64,000 bases of DNA from Meandrina meandrites (GCA_963693305.1 OY855905.1:24851937-24915936), one strand, 5' to 3'; shown: positions 12,601 to 23,897, numbered from the stretch's first letter. Made by a program: numbers and translations. The notes: generated by a model from the sequence alone, not told the origin.

Positions 12601-13365
12601 GCAAATTTGAACTTAAGCATGGTACTGAAGGGAGTGTAACTTGCGTAGGAGGGAGGAAGTGGTGTAACCACAAGATTTGTGCTCAGTGCCGCATTAAATT
12701 CATTTATTCTTTTCCTTTTTTTTTGTTTTTGGACTAATATTTCCTGTTGCTTACCCTATAAGTACATACGACGTGATTCAAAATAACGGCGATTTTCATT
12801 TTAAAAGTTATAAAAAGATTGTAGAAACGAAACTGAATACGTTTGCTACGTTATTCTCGAGTTATTTATCAAAAACCAGTTTATTTGTCACTTAGAGAGT
12901 CTGTTTACCGCGACGGCTCCTCCCAATACTAGCAATTTATGAGTGGTAGCTGATATCAAGTGATGGTGAAAAAATTGTCCGCGATAAATCACATTTGTTT
13001 TGACAGACTTACAGTGGGCCAAAAACAAATCAGGCTATAAATATTCCATATCCTTGTTGACTTCAAAGATAAGTTCGCCAGAATAGTTTCATTGTTTTGA
13101 CGGAGCAAAACTACAATATACTTGATTACTGTTCAGAGAGATTCAATTTTATACATCAGCACTATATAAGAACTGTATTATGAGTTTTTTTTTAACTTAT
13201 AGATTTTTTTAGATTAGTTTCAAATCGTTGTTAGCAACAAGAACTGTCTTGTTACGTGAAATTGTTTTCATTCAAAACGCTTTCTATTACCAGACAAAAT
13301 ATATGGAAAATGTACTTATCATTCAGTTGTGCAAGAGTCGTAAAGTGATTCTATATTGTGAAAGA
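9663..13365. other. intergenic stretch without a supported gene
   Basis: AT-rich sequence. Candidate poly(A) signals for the HMG20-like gene lie at 10114-10119 and near 10160 and 10258. A 21-bp unit (CCATGGGTCT, then ATACTAACA) is doubled at 10590-10632. Two weak exon-like frames (11867-12012 and 12161-12229) have matching phases but no recognisable protein. Confidence 0.45.
10114..10119 (+). terminator. candidate poly(A) signal of HMG20-like gene
   Basis: AATAAA about 450 nt past the proposed stop codon, within TTATAATAAATTGT. Further AATAAA motifs follow near 10160 and 10258, so the true site is uncertain. Confidence 0.3.
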
Positions 13366-13540
13366 TGAAATATTCATCATGTCGCGAGCGTAGGACAAAG
13401 AAAAAGTCCCTGAGGGGAATCGAACCCATGACCTCCCAAACACCGGGCGGGCGCTCTATCCACTGAGCTGGGAGAACTCATGGCGAGCAAGACCATTTAC
13501 TGGGTTCGTATGTAAGGCGCGTCCTGCGTCCTAGTATATG
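13366..13540 (-). mobile_element. tRNA-derived SINE
   Basis: Read on the minus strand the unit contains an A-box-like segment (AGCTCAGTGGATAGAGC) and a perfect B-box region (GGTTCGATTCC) spaced as in a tRNA, followed by GACTTTTTCTTTGTCC. The anticodon arm does not fold into a good tRNA stem, so I call it a SINE and not a tRNA gene. Relatives occur at 25155-25245 (same strand) and, for the head flank only, near 27920-27985. Confidence 0.7.
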
Positions 13541-13649
13541 GTGATAAATTAAGAAAGATGGTAAATTTTAATCTCGGTAATAATATGTGAAACAAGCCAT
13601 GCATTTCGTCTTGGAGAAATTTATTTCCCCGGATGGTGTTTCCTTCAAT

Positions 13650-13688
13650 CACTTTATATACAGTTGTGTTTTATATACAGTTGTGTTT
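13650..13688. repeat. 16-bp unit doubled
   Basis: TATATACAGTTGTGTTT occurs twice back to back, a small recent tandem duplication. Confidence 0.7.
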
Positions 13689-13815
13689 GTCGGGCACGTA
13701 AAATTGATGTTATGGCACACTTCCTGTGGAAAATAATTAATTTTCTGAGGATAACGAGCTCCCTTTTTACCGAGTGTGTTTAACATCAAAAGAAGCTACT
13801 GAAACACTTTCTTTC

Positions 13816-13818
<3 letters not shown>

Positions 13819-13885
<67 letters not shown>

Positions 13886-13889
13886 TTTG
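13819..13889 (+). repeat. TTTA microsatellite
   Basis: About 70 bp of uninterrupted TTTA units. The Leu-Phe-Ile-Tyr open frame across it is an artefact of the repeat. Confidence 0.95.
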
Positions 13890-15211
13890 CCTATTTTTTC
13901 CACACGTCTACTCATATCGCCCTACCCTACTTCGAGAAGAGCAACCCTTAATCTCACTTAGAGAATCCTGTATTGCTACCAGTTCTTTTGTCTTTTCGAC
14001 ATATTTCGAACTATATAACTAGTCAGTTCGTGCTAATTTGCACAAGTTCGGCTGAGTCATTGTGTTCTCACCAGGGGGGTTGCTTTCCTGTTACGGTAGT
14101 TGCTGTCCAAACACCGCAGACTATCCAATACATGTCTTTTCATATAGAAAAACAAAAAACTGCGTTCCTGTTTATATTCAGAGATAATTACGTATATTAT
14201 TATCCCCAAATCGTGATAAACTACGAACAGTCGTGCTTTTGACACGATCGTCCTTCACATTTTGACTCATGACCCTTCCACCTGATCAACATTTAACTTC
14301 TTCTTGTAACATCGATTCATTGTCAAACAGACGGGTTATGAGAATAAGGAAACTGATCTATTTGGCGATATTGTTGTGACATCAGCACCAAGTCCACAGA
14401 ACGAACACTGCGAGAAATGAATGGCTTAAGTAACAAGCTGAATTATGATGATGTGCTTGAAACGCAGTCTTTATTGTGTCTGGCTCAGTCGCTTGTACTG
14501 ATATACGTGCGAAGCGTCCATTGTGTTCGTTGAACTGCCTTGTTTGCATGTGTCATAATACCGCCAGATTGTTGTGGCGAATCTAAAGGCGTGAAACGGA
14601 ACAGGCAGCAGCATAGTGCATGTAAACAATAGGTAATTATTGGCCATTAGTTTTGTCAGCCACCCAACGGATTGTCATCTGCATGATTACAAAAGTCCCA
14701 TTTCAGACAACCGATCTTTTCTTTTAGAAAGACATTTAACCAAGTCTTAATGTCCTCCGAAGTTCGCCCATATTTTACAAGGTACTTCAAAATTGACACC
14801 TGTAAGATATTGGTTAGGTCATTAGTCCCGAGGGCTTATTTTTAGCAGGCATTGCAAAGGATGTTTTGAATCCAAAGTGTAGTTCCGCAACAGGGTTGCT
14901 AAATAATTTATAATGAGTAGATATTGGGCAAAGATTGTGCACGGTCGATAATATTTTTTATGCAAGTTTGAGTAAATAGAGGCGCCATTGTGGCGACGCG
15001 TTGGCGTTTTATAACGAAATCTCTTCAGAATCAAGTGCTTTTCTTACTTTGTGGCCCAACTGTCACACCAATGTAAGCTTCCGAATGTTCCAGCAATAAA
15101 TACGTTTTCATATCACATCCATGCGCAGGCAGGTGTGATACCAGAAGTATTGCGCCATAAAATAGTCTATAATTGACAGATAAGCATGAAATGTTTATTG
15201 TTTTTTTAACA
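13890..15211. other. non-coding stretch upstream of the cystine-knot exon
   Basis: No recognisable exon. It ends in a pyrimidine-rich tract and AACAG directly before the cystine-knot exon, so at least the right end is probably an intron in the 5' untranslated region of that gene. Confidence 0.4.
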
Positions 15212-15215
15212 GATA

Positions 15216-15584
15216 ATGCCGAGGAGTATCCGTCTGTCAGCGATTTGGTTGTTCGTCCTTGCTTTCCAGCTATTCCAGGAGCCAACGTCCACAAACTGTT
15301 ACTTTAAAAGATACAAGGAGGTTATTTCAGTCGAAGATGGTGACAACTGCAAGACGACGAGGGTGAAGTTGGGCATGTGTGTTGGCACATGCGATTCGCA
15401 TGCAATCCCAGTTCCCATGGAGGGAGATGAGAACGAACCAAGGTTTCAAACGAGATGTGAGTGCTGTGCGCCTAAGGATTGGAGGCGAAGAATAGTTCGG
15501 TTTGGCAACGGATGTCAGAAATCTATTGAGATTTCTCAAATTCGTTCTTGCGAATGCCAAAACTGTTCCCGACGTGATCTTTGA
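15216..15584 (+). CDS. secreted single-domain CTCK cystine-knot protein
   Basis: A 122-residue protein. Residues 6-26 form a hydrophobic signal peptide (LSAIWLFVLAFQLF). The mature part has eleven cysteines (28, 45, 55, 59, 81, 83, 84, 100, 112, 114, 117). The patterns CxxxC, CxCC near the middle and a terminal CxCxxC match the C-terminal cystine-knot fold of von Willebrand factor, mucins and related DAN/bursicon-type ligands. KTTRVKLGMCVGTC followed by TRCECC and SCECQNC is closest in my judgement to the VWF/mucin subtype. The odd cysteine could make an inter-chain disulfide. The start ATG lies four bases after a good splice acceptor (TTTTTTTAACAG), so a 5' untranslated exon is likely upstream. 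It should be exported, as an extracellular ligand or matrix protein; no function can be assigned more closely. Confidence 0.8.
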   Translation: MPRSIRLSAIWLFVLAFQLFQEPTSTNCYFKRYKEVISVEDGDNCKTTRVKLGMCVGTCDSHAIPVPMEGDENEPRFQTRCECCAPKDWRRRIVRFGNGCQKSIEISQIRSCECQNCSRRDL

Positions 15585-16713
15585 GAACAGCGTAAAGGCC
15601 CAACCATTATCTTGCTTATGGTTGACGATGCTGTGCATGTAAAATGGCGCGAGCCACTCCTCAAAGAGCACCAACTACGTTTATATCACAACAGCATACA
15701 TAGACTGTTTGATCTCAGCATTTATTGTAAAAGTAACGTTATGTGGGAGATGAAAACGAATGACTTGTGTTCGCGAGAATTCCCTGAGTTTTAAAGTCGA
15801 ATCACTGGAAACAATAAGATAATTTTTGTGCTTCCTTGGAAGCTGTATTTATATTCTACAACTGGTGTGTACATTCAGTGTACAATCTTGCTCGACGCAA
15901 CGTGCTACTGATCGATAAAATATACTTTGGTTGTTCGCAGACTTCGAAGAATATTATTGATTGGAATCCAAATGCTTATTAACAAGGCTACAAAGAAGGA
16001 TTGCCTACGGCAACTTAAACACAAGGAACTATTGATTTGACATTTTGCGCTTGGGTGAGTCATGCGTGAAAAAAAAAGACCAAAGAATATGCTAATTGCA
16101 GGAAAACATATCTGAACATAGTGACAGCCTGTGTCTGTGGGTACTAAATGTGCGTAGTGAGTACATCGTTTTCTGTTACCGGTTAATTTTCACGGGAAAG
16201 TTCGTACGTTTCTGTTTCCATTTATTCCGTAAATAATTATAGCATTTCTAGAATCCATTGGTACCCCAACGATTCTTTTGTAGACACTACGTATACTATA
16301 TTATAAATAGAGGCAGCTGTCCACAAAAAAGTTAACGAAAGGCACGATCGCGTTTATAATTTTTTTTAGAAAATGTTAACGGATTGAAACAGGTATATGA
16401 TCCGCTTCCAAAAGAGATTGTTGTACTGCTTATTTTCATTAAGTCTTTACCGGCTGAGCATTAAAATCGAATTTTATTTAAAAATTGTTTTCACCATTCC
16501 TCGCAAATCTTTCATTTCATGTCAAAGGAGAGAGTGCTTTCGCTGTTCCAGTGCAATATCTGTGGAAAAAAAAAACGAAGTAAAATAAGATTAACATTCA
16601 TCGTCCGTAAAACGCGATAAGAAGATTATCATCATCATCATCATCACATCCTTTATTTAAACATGATAAAATTTTAAAGCGCAATGACAAAGTCGGTTGG
16701 TTGTTAAGAAGTA

Positions 16714-16890
16714 AAGCAAACAGCGGCAACAAACATAACACATGGACTACGGATTGTTAAAAAATCGTAGAATCTATGCTACAGCACACATCTTCAGAAG
16801 TAATGGCTATAAAATCCGAAAAAAAAAACTTTTTTTACAATGCGTAGTCCATGAGTCATGTTTGTTGCCGCTGTTTTGCATTTCATTTCT
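16714..16890. mobile_element. hairpin/MITE-like palindrome
   Basis: Left arm AAAGCAAACAGCGGCAACAA, continuing to CATGGACTACG, is matched by an inverted right arm around 16840-16886 with only scattered differences. The loop holds an A-run and a T-run that also pair. The unit is about 175 bp; I see no clear target duplication. Confidence 0.7.
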
Positions 16891-17180
16891 TATTAAATTT
16901 TCAATTTAAATGGCCAAGAAACAAGAGTATTTGTGGCTGGCTGTTATTGTTGTATTTGTTTTCTTTTTTCTCCTTCACGCAATATACACGTGATGTAGAA
17001 ATATTTGTATAATCATTATGTATATAATAAAGAAGCAATGTATGGTGACACTAAATGAGCTTTGCCTCGTGGTGAAGTTTAAATAGAGAAAGGCTACTGC
17101 GCAAGTCATTACGTCATTGTAAAATGAACATGTGCTTTGAGAAGAGACGAAATTGTCGTTCAGTAAAAAAATTAGACGTT

Positions 17181-17294
17181 GTCGTTAGGTTGATTTCCAC
17201 AGCGTGATTGATGGTGTAGTCATGGCATAAGCGTGTCGTCGTTAGGTTGATTTCCACAGCGTGATTGATGGTGTACTCATGGCATAAGCGTGTC
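17181..17294. repeat. 57-bp tandem duplication
   Basis: Two direct copies starting at 17181 and 17238 (GTCGTTAGGTTGATTTCCAC and onward) differ at a single visible base (GTAGTC against GTACTC). This indicates a recent tandem duplication. Confidence 0.85.
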
Positions 17295-19618
17295 GTATGC
17301 GATAATTGTCGGTAAAATCGTACCGTCTAATTCGCCCCTTATAGATATTAATGTATGGTTCTAAGTCTGTGCCATTTGGGTCACGTCTGGCGAAATCCGT
17401 TTTGAGTAAGATTAAGAATTCTGTGCAATGATAAGCGGGCGAGTAGCACTTGACTATTAATAGCGAGCTTTGCCTTACGCAGCTCGAGCCTGTCGCCGAT
17501 TTTAGGACTTGTATAACTCTGGTGTTGTTCATAAAATCTTTCATAATACGCGAACGTTCATATCATATATGCCACAACTTTTCCAATTTTTAGCGGTTGT
17601 TGACACCAGTCAGTGGAGTATATATAAGTAATCAATCGACAGAGTTGCTGCTTCTCTGATTGGTTTTTAACATGCCATATTTGACAACCAATTGGATCAT
17701 GAACGATTACAATTGCTTGTTCTCCAGACAGCTTAAAAGACCTACTAAGAACCAAAGACACTCGAGAATTACGTCAATGATATATTGGTATCGTAATGTT
17801 CTTTTAATGGATACTCCATATTAGTGCTGCAATGACTTGTGTGGATTATGACTGCTCGTTCTGTGCCCAGCCTTTTTTGGAATGCTAATTGCGGTTTTCC
17901 TGTGCGCCTTTTAGTCGTAATCATAAATGGAAGCCCTTACGAAGTCATTAGTATGAAGGAGTAATTTGATACCCTTGATTTGCGGCAGACTATTCGTTAA
18001 TAAATTGAATTGACATATATTTCAGGAGGGTACATGGCGAAAATTCCCGAGTGGATAATAAATTCTGTTGTGGATAGATTTACTTTCGCGATAGACTGCA
18101 AAACACTCTAAATTCTTGAACAGTCGCGTATCGAAGGCGCGGAAGCACCGATCGTTAGCTCCAGAACTTTCGTCCGAAGACCGCTCGAGCGCGTCCGCAG
18201 AAAAAATACGGCTGTTTTGCAGTCTATTCTTGCGTCGACCTTGTGTCGTAACACAAGTAGGCGAAGTCATTAGTCTGAAAGTTGTCTGATACTTTCGAAT
18301 GGCAGACTTCCTTGGCTGTCTTGTCTGGCTAGCCGTTTGACAGGTTTGATGCCTATAATTGGCGGCTAGTTATTTCCTTTCAACGGTTGTTTTTCCCTTT
18401 AGTGAACGTTTCATTTTTATTGGCAAAATAGGTTAACATCGTTTGCAAGTAAACTCACTACCACTGAGGTAGTTCGTCGACTCTATGACATCTGTGACAG
18501 TGTGATAATGTCTTCATGTAGCTTTGCTGTGATGTTTTACTTGAGTGAATAATACTGTTCGTTTTACTTTTTCGGTTAGCTATTTTCAAATAGTTTGTTT
18601 GGTAAAAAACTGGAAGCTACAGTGTCAATCGTCGTTGCACACTCTTGTGCAGACTCTCTTGCCAAACTGAAAAAAGAAAAAGTATTTTATTTTTACTATT
18701 TTACTATACTGAAATTGAGCTTTTGTTGGACGTGTATTCTTGTGGTCTGAGGTATCAGGTGTTTTGCCAAGGGAGTATATGGGTGATTGGTTAGCAATGT
18801 ATCCCGAGGGCTCTCCCATTATCAACCAGTTGTTTATTTCACGTCTATCATTCTACAAGGTTACTTGCAGTTACAAATTTTCAACATGTGTACTGTGCAG
18901 TTGTTCTTTCTTCACGTTGTTTGTTTCCTATAGAAACCTGATAACTCAACGCTGGTTGGTCATGAAAACTAGGAACTCATACTCTACATCTATACACTAA
19001 AAGATGACTGATGTCTGTCTTTTTGTTGCGTAAGAAGCTTGTTTCACAAGCGTTGCTGAATCATTTCAGGTTGACTGCTTTTTTTTCGTCAAGTGGCTTG
19101 TGATAAATAGTTGCAAGAATTCGTGAATTTGCTTTTGGTTCGATTCTCGATAATAGAGTAAGTGATACTGTACGTCGAGAAAATATGCGTCTTAGTCAGG
19201 TCCATTCAGAATGTTCCTAAATTCTTACGATACTATAGATTGAAAGGCAATTTTAAAACAAGTAAAGCAAATCAAGTTTTAGCCACAACTGCAACTGAAG
19301 TTTGTTCCTAACTTGCAGCGTTCTTTGTTTCGTTCCATGAAGGAAAAGGCTGAATATTTCTCGTGCCACAACGAAGTGAGAGCTGCTTGTCAGTTTCTTC
19401 AGCAGTTGTCGTTTTCAGGCTGTATTAAATAACTACGAACGATCGTTTGATTTTCTTAAGTGTATCTTTTTCTGACGTCGTTACTGAAACATGAATGCTG
19501 TAAAGTAAATTATGCACAAGGGCAAAAACCAGCCACAGAATCCACAACTGTTCAGTCCAAGCGTTCTCAGTCCTTTCGCTCCATAGAATTGAAGGCGGAA
19601 TATTTGTTTGTTTGCTAT

Positions 19619-19945
19619 TTACAGAGTAGAACTGGTTAAACTGTCGACTGAAAAGCTCACTCTTCTGCATTTTGTCGACTTAGATACTTGTGTCACGGAG
19701 TGAGATCTTTCTCTAGCCTCGGAATGAGCTTTTTCTTGTGTCAGGGAGTGAGATCTTCCTTTCACAGGGTGTCTTCCAACTTTCTGCAGTTCTTCAGGAT
19801 TAGGTGTTTCAGGTTGAATGCACTGTTTGTGTTCGTTAAGTTGTTTGTTGTCCTGGATCCTTTTAAGATTGTGAAAAATAACGGCGAAAGATCTATCCAT
19901 TTGCTTTTGGTATCTTGAGTTGGTTTTGACTTCCTTTGTAGCCAT
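19619..19945 (-). CDS. array gene 1: small putative PP1-docking protein
   Basis: 108 residues, first member of the array. The start at 19945 was chosen because MATKEV leads straight into the conserved helix; the upstream frame extension is not shared with relatives. Residues 12-32 are the family helix (Tyr12; FAVIFHNLKRIQD at 20-32). The middle is Ser/His/Gln-rich and holds an internal 16-residue repeat giving RSHSLTQ (64-70) and RSHSVTQ (80-86). Residues 94-98 are RRVSF, an RVxF-type PP1-docking consensus with a PKA-like RRxS serine inside. There is no signal peptide, membrane segment or known enzyme domain, so it is probably cytosolic or nuclear. The central motif lacks the +2 proline seen in most relatives. 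Closest to array gene 2, 1.4 kb upstream on the same strand. Function is unknown; the PP1 link is inferred. Confidence 0.65.
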   Translation of the reverse strand: MATKEVKTNSRYQKQMDRSFAVIFHNLKRIQDNKQLNEHKQCIQPETPNPEELQKVGRHPVKGRSHSLTQEKAHSEARERSHSVTQVSKSTKCRRVSFSVDSLTSSTL

Positions 19946-21314
19946 TATCGAGTAGAATGAAACTTGCAGTCTAAAAAGCATTCATTGTTCCTTGCGACGC
20001 GAAAGCAAAATAAAATCATCAGTGCGAGCATTCCGCATCGGAAGAACGGCTTAATTGAATCTCATTATACACTCATTTGCTTCCTAAGTACTTATTTCGC
20101 TTGAAGTCTTCTCGACTTATCAGATATTTTACTTGTTATCTGTACCTTTGGATTCCTGGTTGGGTTGCTGTTCCTTCTAGTTCACTTGTTGATTAGATCT
20201 GACTGGTGTTTGAACACCGAAAGACAGTCGAGAGCCAAGAAAAAGTAAGACACCCACGAAATGACAACTTGTTGGCCTGTTTTTATTTTGTCTGGTAGCA
20301 GAATGTACAGCACTTGAATCTTCCAACTTGCTGGCACAGTACTATTCAGAGGTGCGGTACATAATAATACCTTATCGCACAATATAGAGCGGTTTGAACT
20401 GAGTTGACGAGGGTTATCCGGAATTGCGTTGATTTTGCTTTTCTCCGCTGTGATTGGTTTAGACATATGCACCACCACTGGGCTGTAAAACCAAAACTAA
20501 TATTACTTGATCACGCGAGTTTTCCTGCACTTGACGGCGGTTATGAGCTTCTACAGTTCTTATTGGTTCATTGTGTTGTTTACGTTTGTCGTGATTGTAA
20601 TTCGGCCCTAAATTCATATTGTTCCATTTCTGCTGTGATGTTTTTTTCGTAATGACGGGAAGTAGTGACAGCAAATGTTCTTCCGCACTTCCGCAGTGTC
20701 TCGTCATTCCAAGTTACGGACAATGGGCAAAGCTCTTAATGCTATACTGTCGGATCGCATGTAGGTTGTTATCATAACGGCTTTTCGTTCAAGCCCATTG
20801 TTGCCTTTTGCAAATATAGATTATTATCACAAATAAGTGGATGCCGAGTTGTCCTCGTCTGCTTTTAAAGAAGTTTCATACCCTTAATTGAGAGATGTTG
20901 TCTCCTTACCATAGCGATTGTTGTTTGCGACATCAAAGAGGTTTTAATTAATTTCTGTATTAGAATAAAACAGATATCACCGACGTGAGAAATAGTATAT
21001 TAAATGATGCCGTAGTACTGGGCATGTCAGGAGGGGGAAACGTGAAAGACTGGAATTGCCAGCGTATCAATCTTTCCAAAACATCATTCAGTGGTCCACA
21101 TGGAATTGATTAGGATCACGCTTTACACTTTTCTCCATTGCTTATTCCGTTGACTACTGATGGGGTTTCTTGCAGTCCATTCTAAGTAGTGTCAGTCTTA
21201 GAAATCTTCAAAGTTAACCCAATTACGAAACGTAAGCCACGATAAGATACGTGAAGCTAACTGCCCCAGCTATAGGGTCCAAGTCGGGACTGGTTCACAA
21301 GCACCATTTAAAGG
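19946..21314. other. spacer between array genes 1 and 2
   Basis: No gene seen. It should contain the promoter of array gene 1 (minus strand). A segment around 20340-20560 with CGGTTTGAACTGAGTTGACG and ATCACGCGAGTT resembles a dispersed repeat also hinted at near 48.64-48.71 kb. Confidence 0.4.
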
Positions 21315-21584
21315 TTAGAACTGGTTTACATTACTCACTGCAAAGCTGACCCTCCTGTTTTTTGTCGTGGAAGCTTGTGGCACTGAGTGAGACTTCTTAA
21401 CACGAGGGTGCCTTCCACTCTGTTGTGACGATGTACGATTAGGCATTTCGGATTGGCTGTGTCTTCGTATTTGTGTAACCGGTATAGTATCTTGGAGGCG
21501 TTTTAGATTGTGGTAAATAATGGTGAATGACTTCTCAATTTCCTTCTGGTATGCGGAGTTGATTTTGATTTCTTCGTTATCCAT
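21315..21584 (-). CDS. array gene 2: small putative PP1-docking protein
   Basis: 89 residues, the shortest intact member. The start MDNEE at 21584 fits the family, with the helix at residues 12-32 (Tyr12; FTIIYHNLKRLQD at 20-32), the same offset as in array gene 1. A basic Ser motif KSHSVP lies at 64-69. RRVSFAV at 77-83 is the RVxF-type motif and the protein ends only six residues later, so the C-terminal tail of other members is absent. Its relation to array gene 1 is shown by identical helix spacing and the shared SHSV segment. The sequence gives no further functional clue; a PP1 partner role is inferred from the motif. Confidence 0.6.
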   Translation of the reverse strand: MDNEEIKINSAYQKEIEKSFTIIYHNLKRLQDTIPVTQIRRHSQSEMPNRTSSQQSGRHPRVKKSHSVPQASTTKNRRVSFAVSNVNQF

Positions 21585-22403
21585 GTTCGAACCAAATGCA
21601 AGTTTAACTTTTCCTTCAGAAAGATTGAAGTGACGGACATACCCTCCCGAGTATTGAATAAGATTAAACTGTAATCGCTTGATTGCTCAAACCTCAAACA
21701 TTTTCCTGTGTACTGTCTACCGCCCACAAATATCAAAGTGACAAGTTTAAGCATCAACTTCTTACTTCTTCCTGTGCGGTTTCTCGAACTATAGTTTGGA
21801 CCAATAACTCGAAGGGAATTTGTCCAATTTTCGTCAAGTTTGTAGAGGGTGTAGGTAAATAAATAAACAAAAACATCGTTTCGGCGACGTTCAAATTTCT
21901 CAAAACTATCCCAGTTATGGCAATTCGCGTTTTATACCCACTTTTTATAAATCTCAATTTGCAAAATTATGAATTATCTTAAATGTCGTAGACATCCTCG
22001 TAAAGGATAAGTGCTAAGCTAGAGACGAAATATCAACTGCATGTAGAAGTATAGTTAATTCCTTGGAACGTGGTTCATGGTGTCTAAGTTTGCCTGTGAA
22101 GGAAACTGACCGTGACCTACATACATGAGTGACATAAAATTAAGTCCGCTTTGTCTGACTGATGCAGTGGACTAATATAGAGACTAATAAGCTGTCGTCA
22201 TATGAAAGAAATTTACATAAGAAACCCCAGAAATCCAAGCATTACTTGCCTTGATAGGAGTAAAGCATTACTTGCCTTGTAAAAATTCACCGTAAAACAG
22301 CCGGGCCGGAGGTTTTACGACCGAATAAAAGGAACTCTAGTGACAACTACGTAACTTACGTATCTGGTGGGAATTAACCCATATTGCGTTCGTTCTTTAT
22401 GTC
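21585..22403. other. spacer upstream of array gene 2
   Basis: No supported gene; AT-rich. Probably carries the array gene 2 promoter on the minus strand, but I cannot point to a clear TATA element. Confidence 0.35.
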
Positions 22404-22910
22404 ATTTTTACGACTATTTTGCTGGTGGCAAAATAGGAGTAAGTGGGCGAACGGATGTCGGTCGGTCGATCCTTGGGTCGTAGATTTCTGTTTGTAATTC
22501 CGCTGACCAATCCATAACTTAACTTGACGAATATAAAATTAAGTGTCTACAAATGTGAAACGTAGTGAAACAATGATGAGATAGTTGTCAGCTATGTCAA
22601 GAGCATGGGGTGCGAGCATTTTCTTATTTGAGTTGTTTCAAAAGCATTATCTAGAAAGCATTTCGTCATCGTTGTTGGTTTTTAATTTCATTATGCATGC
22701 AATGCATGAATATTGAGCAAAATAAAAAAGGGGAAGTACTTGCTAGCTTCTTGGGGAGGGGGGAGGGAAAGATAAAGAACGTCGCAGGAGAAAAAAGAAG
22801 AAAGAAAGATCGTGCACGTGCCCCCCAGTGTGTTGAACTCTCGTCCTCCCTGCTTGCTATTACAGTATACCAATGCACTGAGCTAACTTAACACATAGGT
22901 CCGCAACGTG
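22404..22910. repeat. ~510-bp dispersed repeat with tRNA-like end, copy 1
   Basis: This segment is an inverted copy of 39275-39792. Shared landmarks are the ACGAC before a T-run, GATCCTT near the start, GGTCAGCGGAATTACAAAC (opposite strand), ATAGTTGTCAGCTATGTCAA, a G-rich stretch and a tRNA-like end (on the minus strand GTTAGCTCA, then GCATTGG). It looks like a retroposed SINE-like unit with a tRNA-derived part at one end. No coding content. Confidence 0.75.
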
Positions 22911-23592
22911 TACAGCGTTATTCATTTTTGTATTGCAGAGTCAGGGTAGTTGGGTGTCATTTTAAGGGGCATAGAAGAAAGAAAATTGTTTTTGGATCAA
23001 AACCATAACTGCTTATACTGATGCATGTACTTCATCATGCAAAATAGTCGTTTCCTCAAAGAGACCTTTGACTCTCCTTTATGTATGAAAGAGTTATCTA
23101 TTTTAACGTAATTCCGACACTCGACTCGTAGGAAGACCATTTATTAAAATGATAGGATATCGTGTCTAAAAAAATTGATGATGATGATGGTGATGCTGCG
23201 GTAAGTCAATTTGGGAATGCTGGGAACTGTGGTAGTGGTGGGAGGGGTTACTCTCTGAATTGGGTGGGGGTGTGCTGCATGTGTACCTCATTTCAGAACT
23301 GATTGTATCCAGGAGCTGTTTCGGTTTGCGTCAACATTCTGCAAGGGCTTCAAATTCCTGACGTTTTTAACTCGCACTTCTTGGGTGCCCAGCCTTGAAA
23401 CTTGCTGATTTCTTTAATTACTATTTTGCATCAACTTGGCCATGTCAAATCACACAATAGTCGCGTGAATGCACGAAACACGCATTATTAGTATTTTTCA
23501 AATTAAGAATATGAAGAAGACGGAAAAATAACTTCAATTCTTTGCGTACTACTTCCCAGTTGATAAACTCGCTTTGTTTTGGCAATGACACC
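22911..23592. other. non-coding, short repeat relatives
   Basis: No gene. 23210-23420 (TGCTGCATGTGTACCTCATT, ATTGTATCCAGGAGCTG, TTCGGTTTGCG, AAGGGCTTCAAATTCCT) is a diverged relative of the interior of the element at 43.83-45.12 kb (44.40-44.64 kb). Confidence 0.45.
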
Positions 23593-23897
23593 TTTTAAAC
23601 AGGGTTAGTACGGGTCATAGAAAACCTGGAAAGTCATAAAATTTTAGAATTTCATTTTCCAGGCCAACAAAGTCGTGGGTCATGGGAAGTCATGGAAAAA
23701 TATGTTTATTAAAAAGTAAAAAAAATAAATTGTTTTTTTTTTTTCGCGAAGAAAATAGTCAAAACGTACCCAAAATGCAAGATAATTTTCAAGAAAGTGG
23801 TGAAATTTAGGTGATGGAAACCTTGGAGAAGTCATGGAAAAGATCATGGAAAGTCATGGAATTTAAAAAGCTGAAAAGAGTACGAACCCCGTTTAAA
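23593..23897. mobile_element. MITE with TTTAAAC-GGGTT termini
   Basis: The left end TTTAAACAGGGTTAGTACGG and the right end read in reverse (TTTAAACGGGGTTCGTACTC) are matching inverted termini. The interior is built of repeated GTCATGGAAA-type phrases. About 300 bp, no coding potential, so it is a non-autonomous DNA element. The shared TTTAAAC may include a target duplication. Confidence 0.75.

Larger units (their letters stand above)
15585..19618. other. gene-free stretch between cystine-knot gene and small-gene array
   Basis: No supported gene. It contains a hairpin element at 16.71-16.89 kb, a 57-bp direct duplication at 17.18 kb, an ATC microsatellite at 16628-16648, and otherwise unassigned AT-rich sequence. 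The minus-strand frame at 17242-17544 has no recognisable motif and overlaps the duplication. Confidence 0.45.

Noticed and set aside
13430..13500. Possible tRNA gene
   Set aside because: A and B boxes are good but the anticodon arm does not pair properly, and related truncated copies exist, so it is a SINE.
13774..14022. Plus-strand frame with a Leu-Phe-Ile-Tyr repeat
   Set aside because: It is the translation of the TTTA microsatellite and has no exon features.
16628..16648. Possible CRISPR-like or regulatory repeat (ATC units)
   Set aside because: It is a plain trinucleotide microsatellite; no spacer structure, and the genome is animal.
17242..17544. 100-residue minus-strand frame
   Set aside because: Overlaps the 57-bp tandem duplication and has no family motif or relation to the array proteins.
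19688..19918. Plus-strand frame opposite array gene 1
   Set aside because: Antisense shadow of the conserved minus-strand coding region; the minus-strand frame is the one shared with paralogues.
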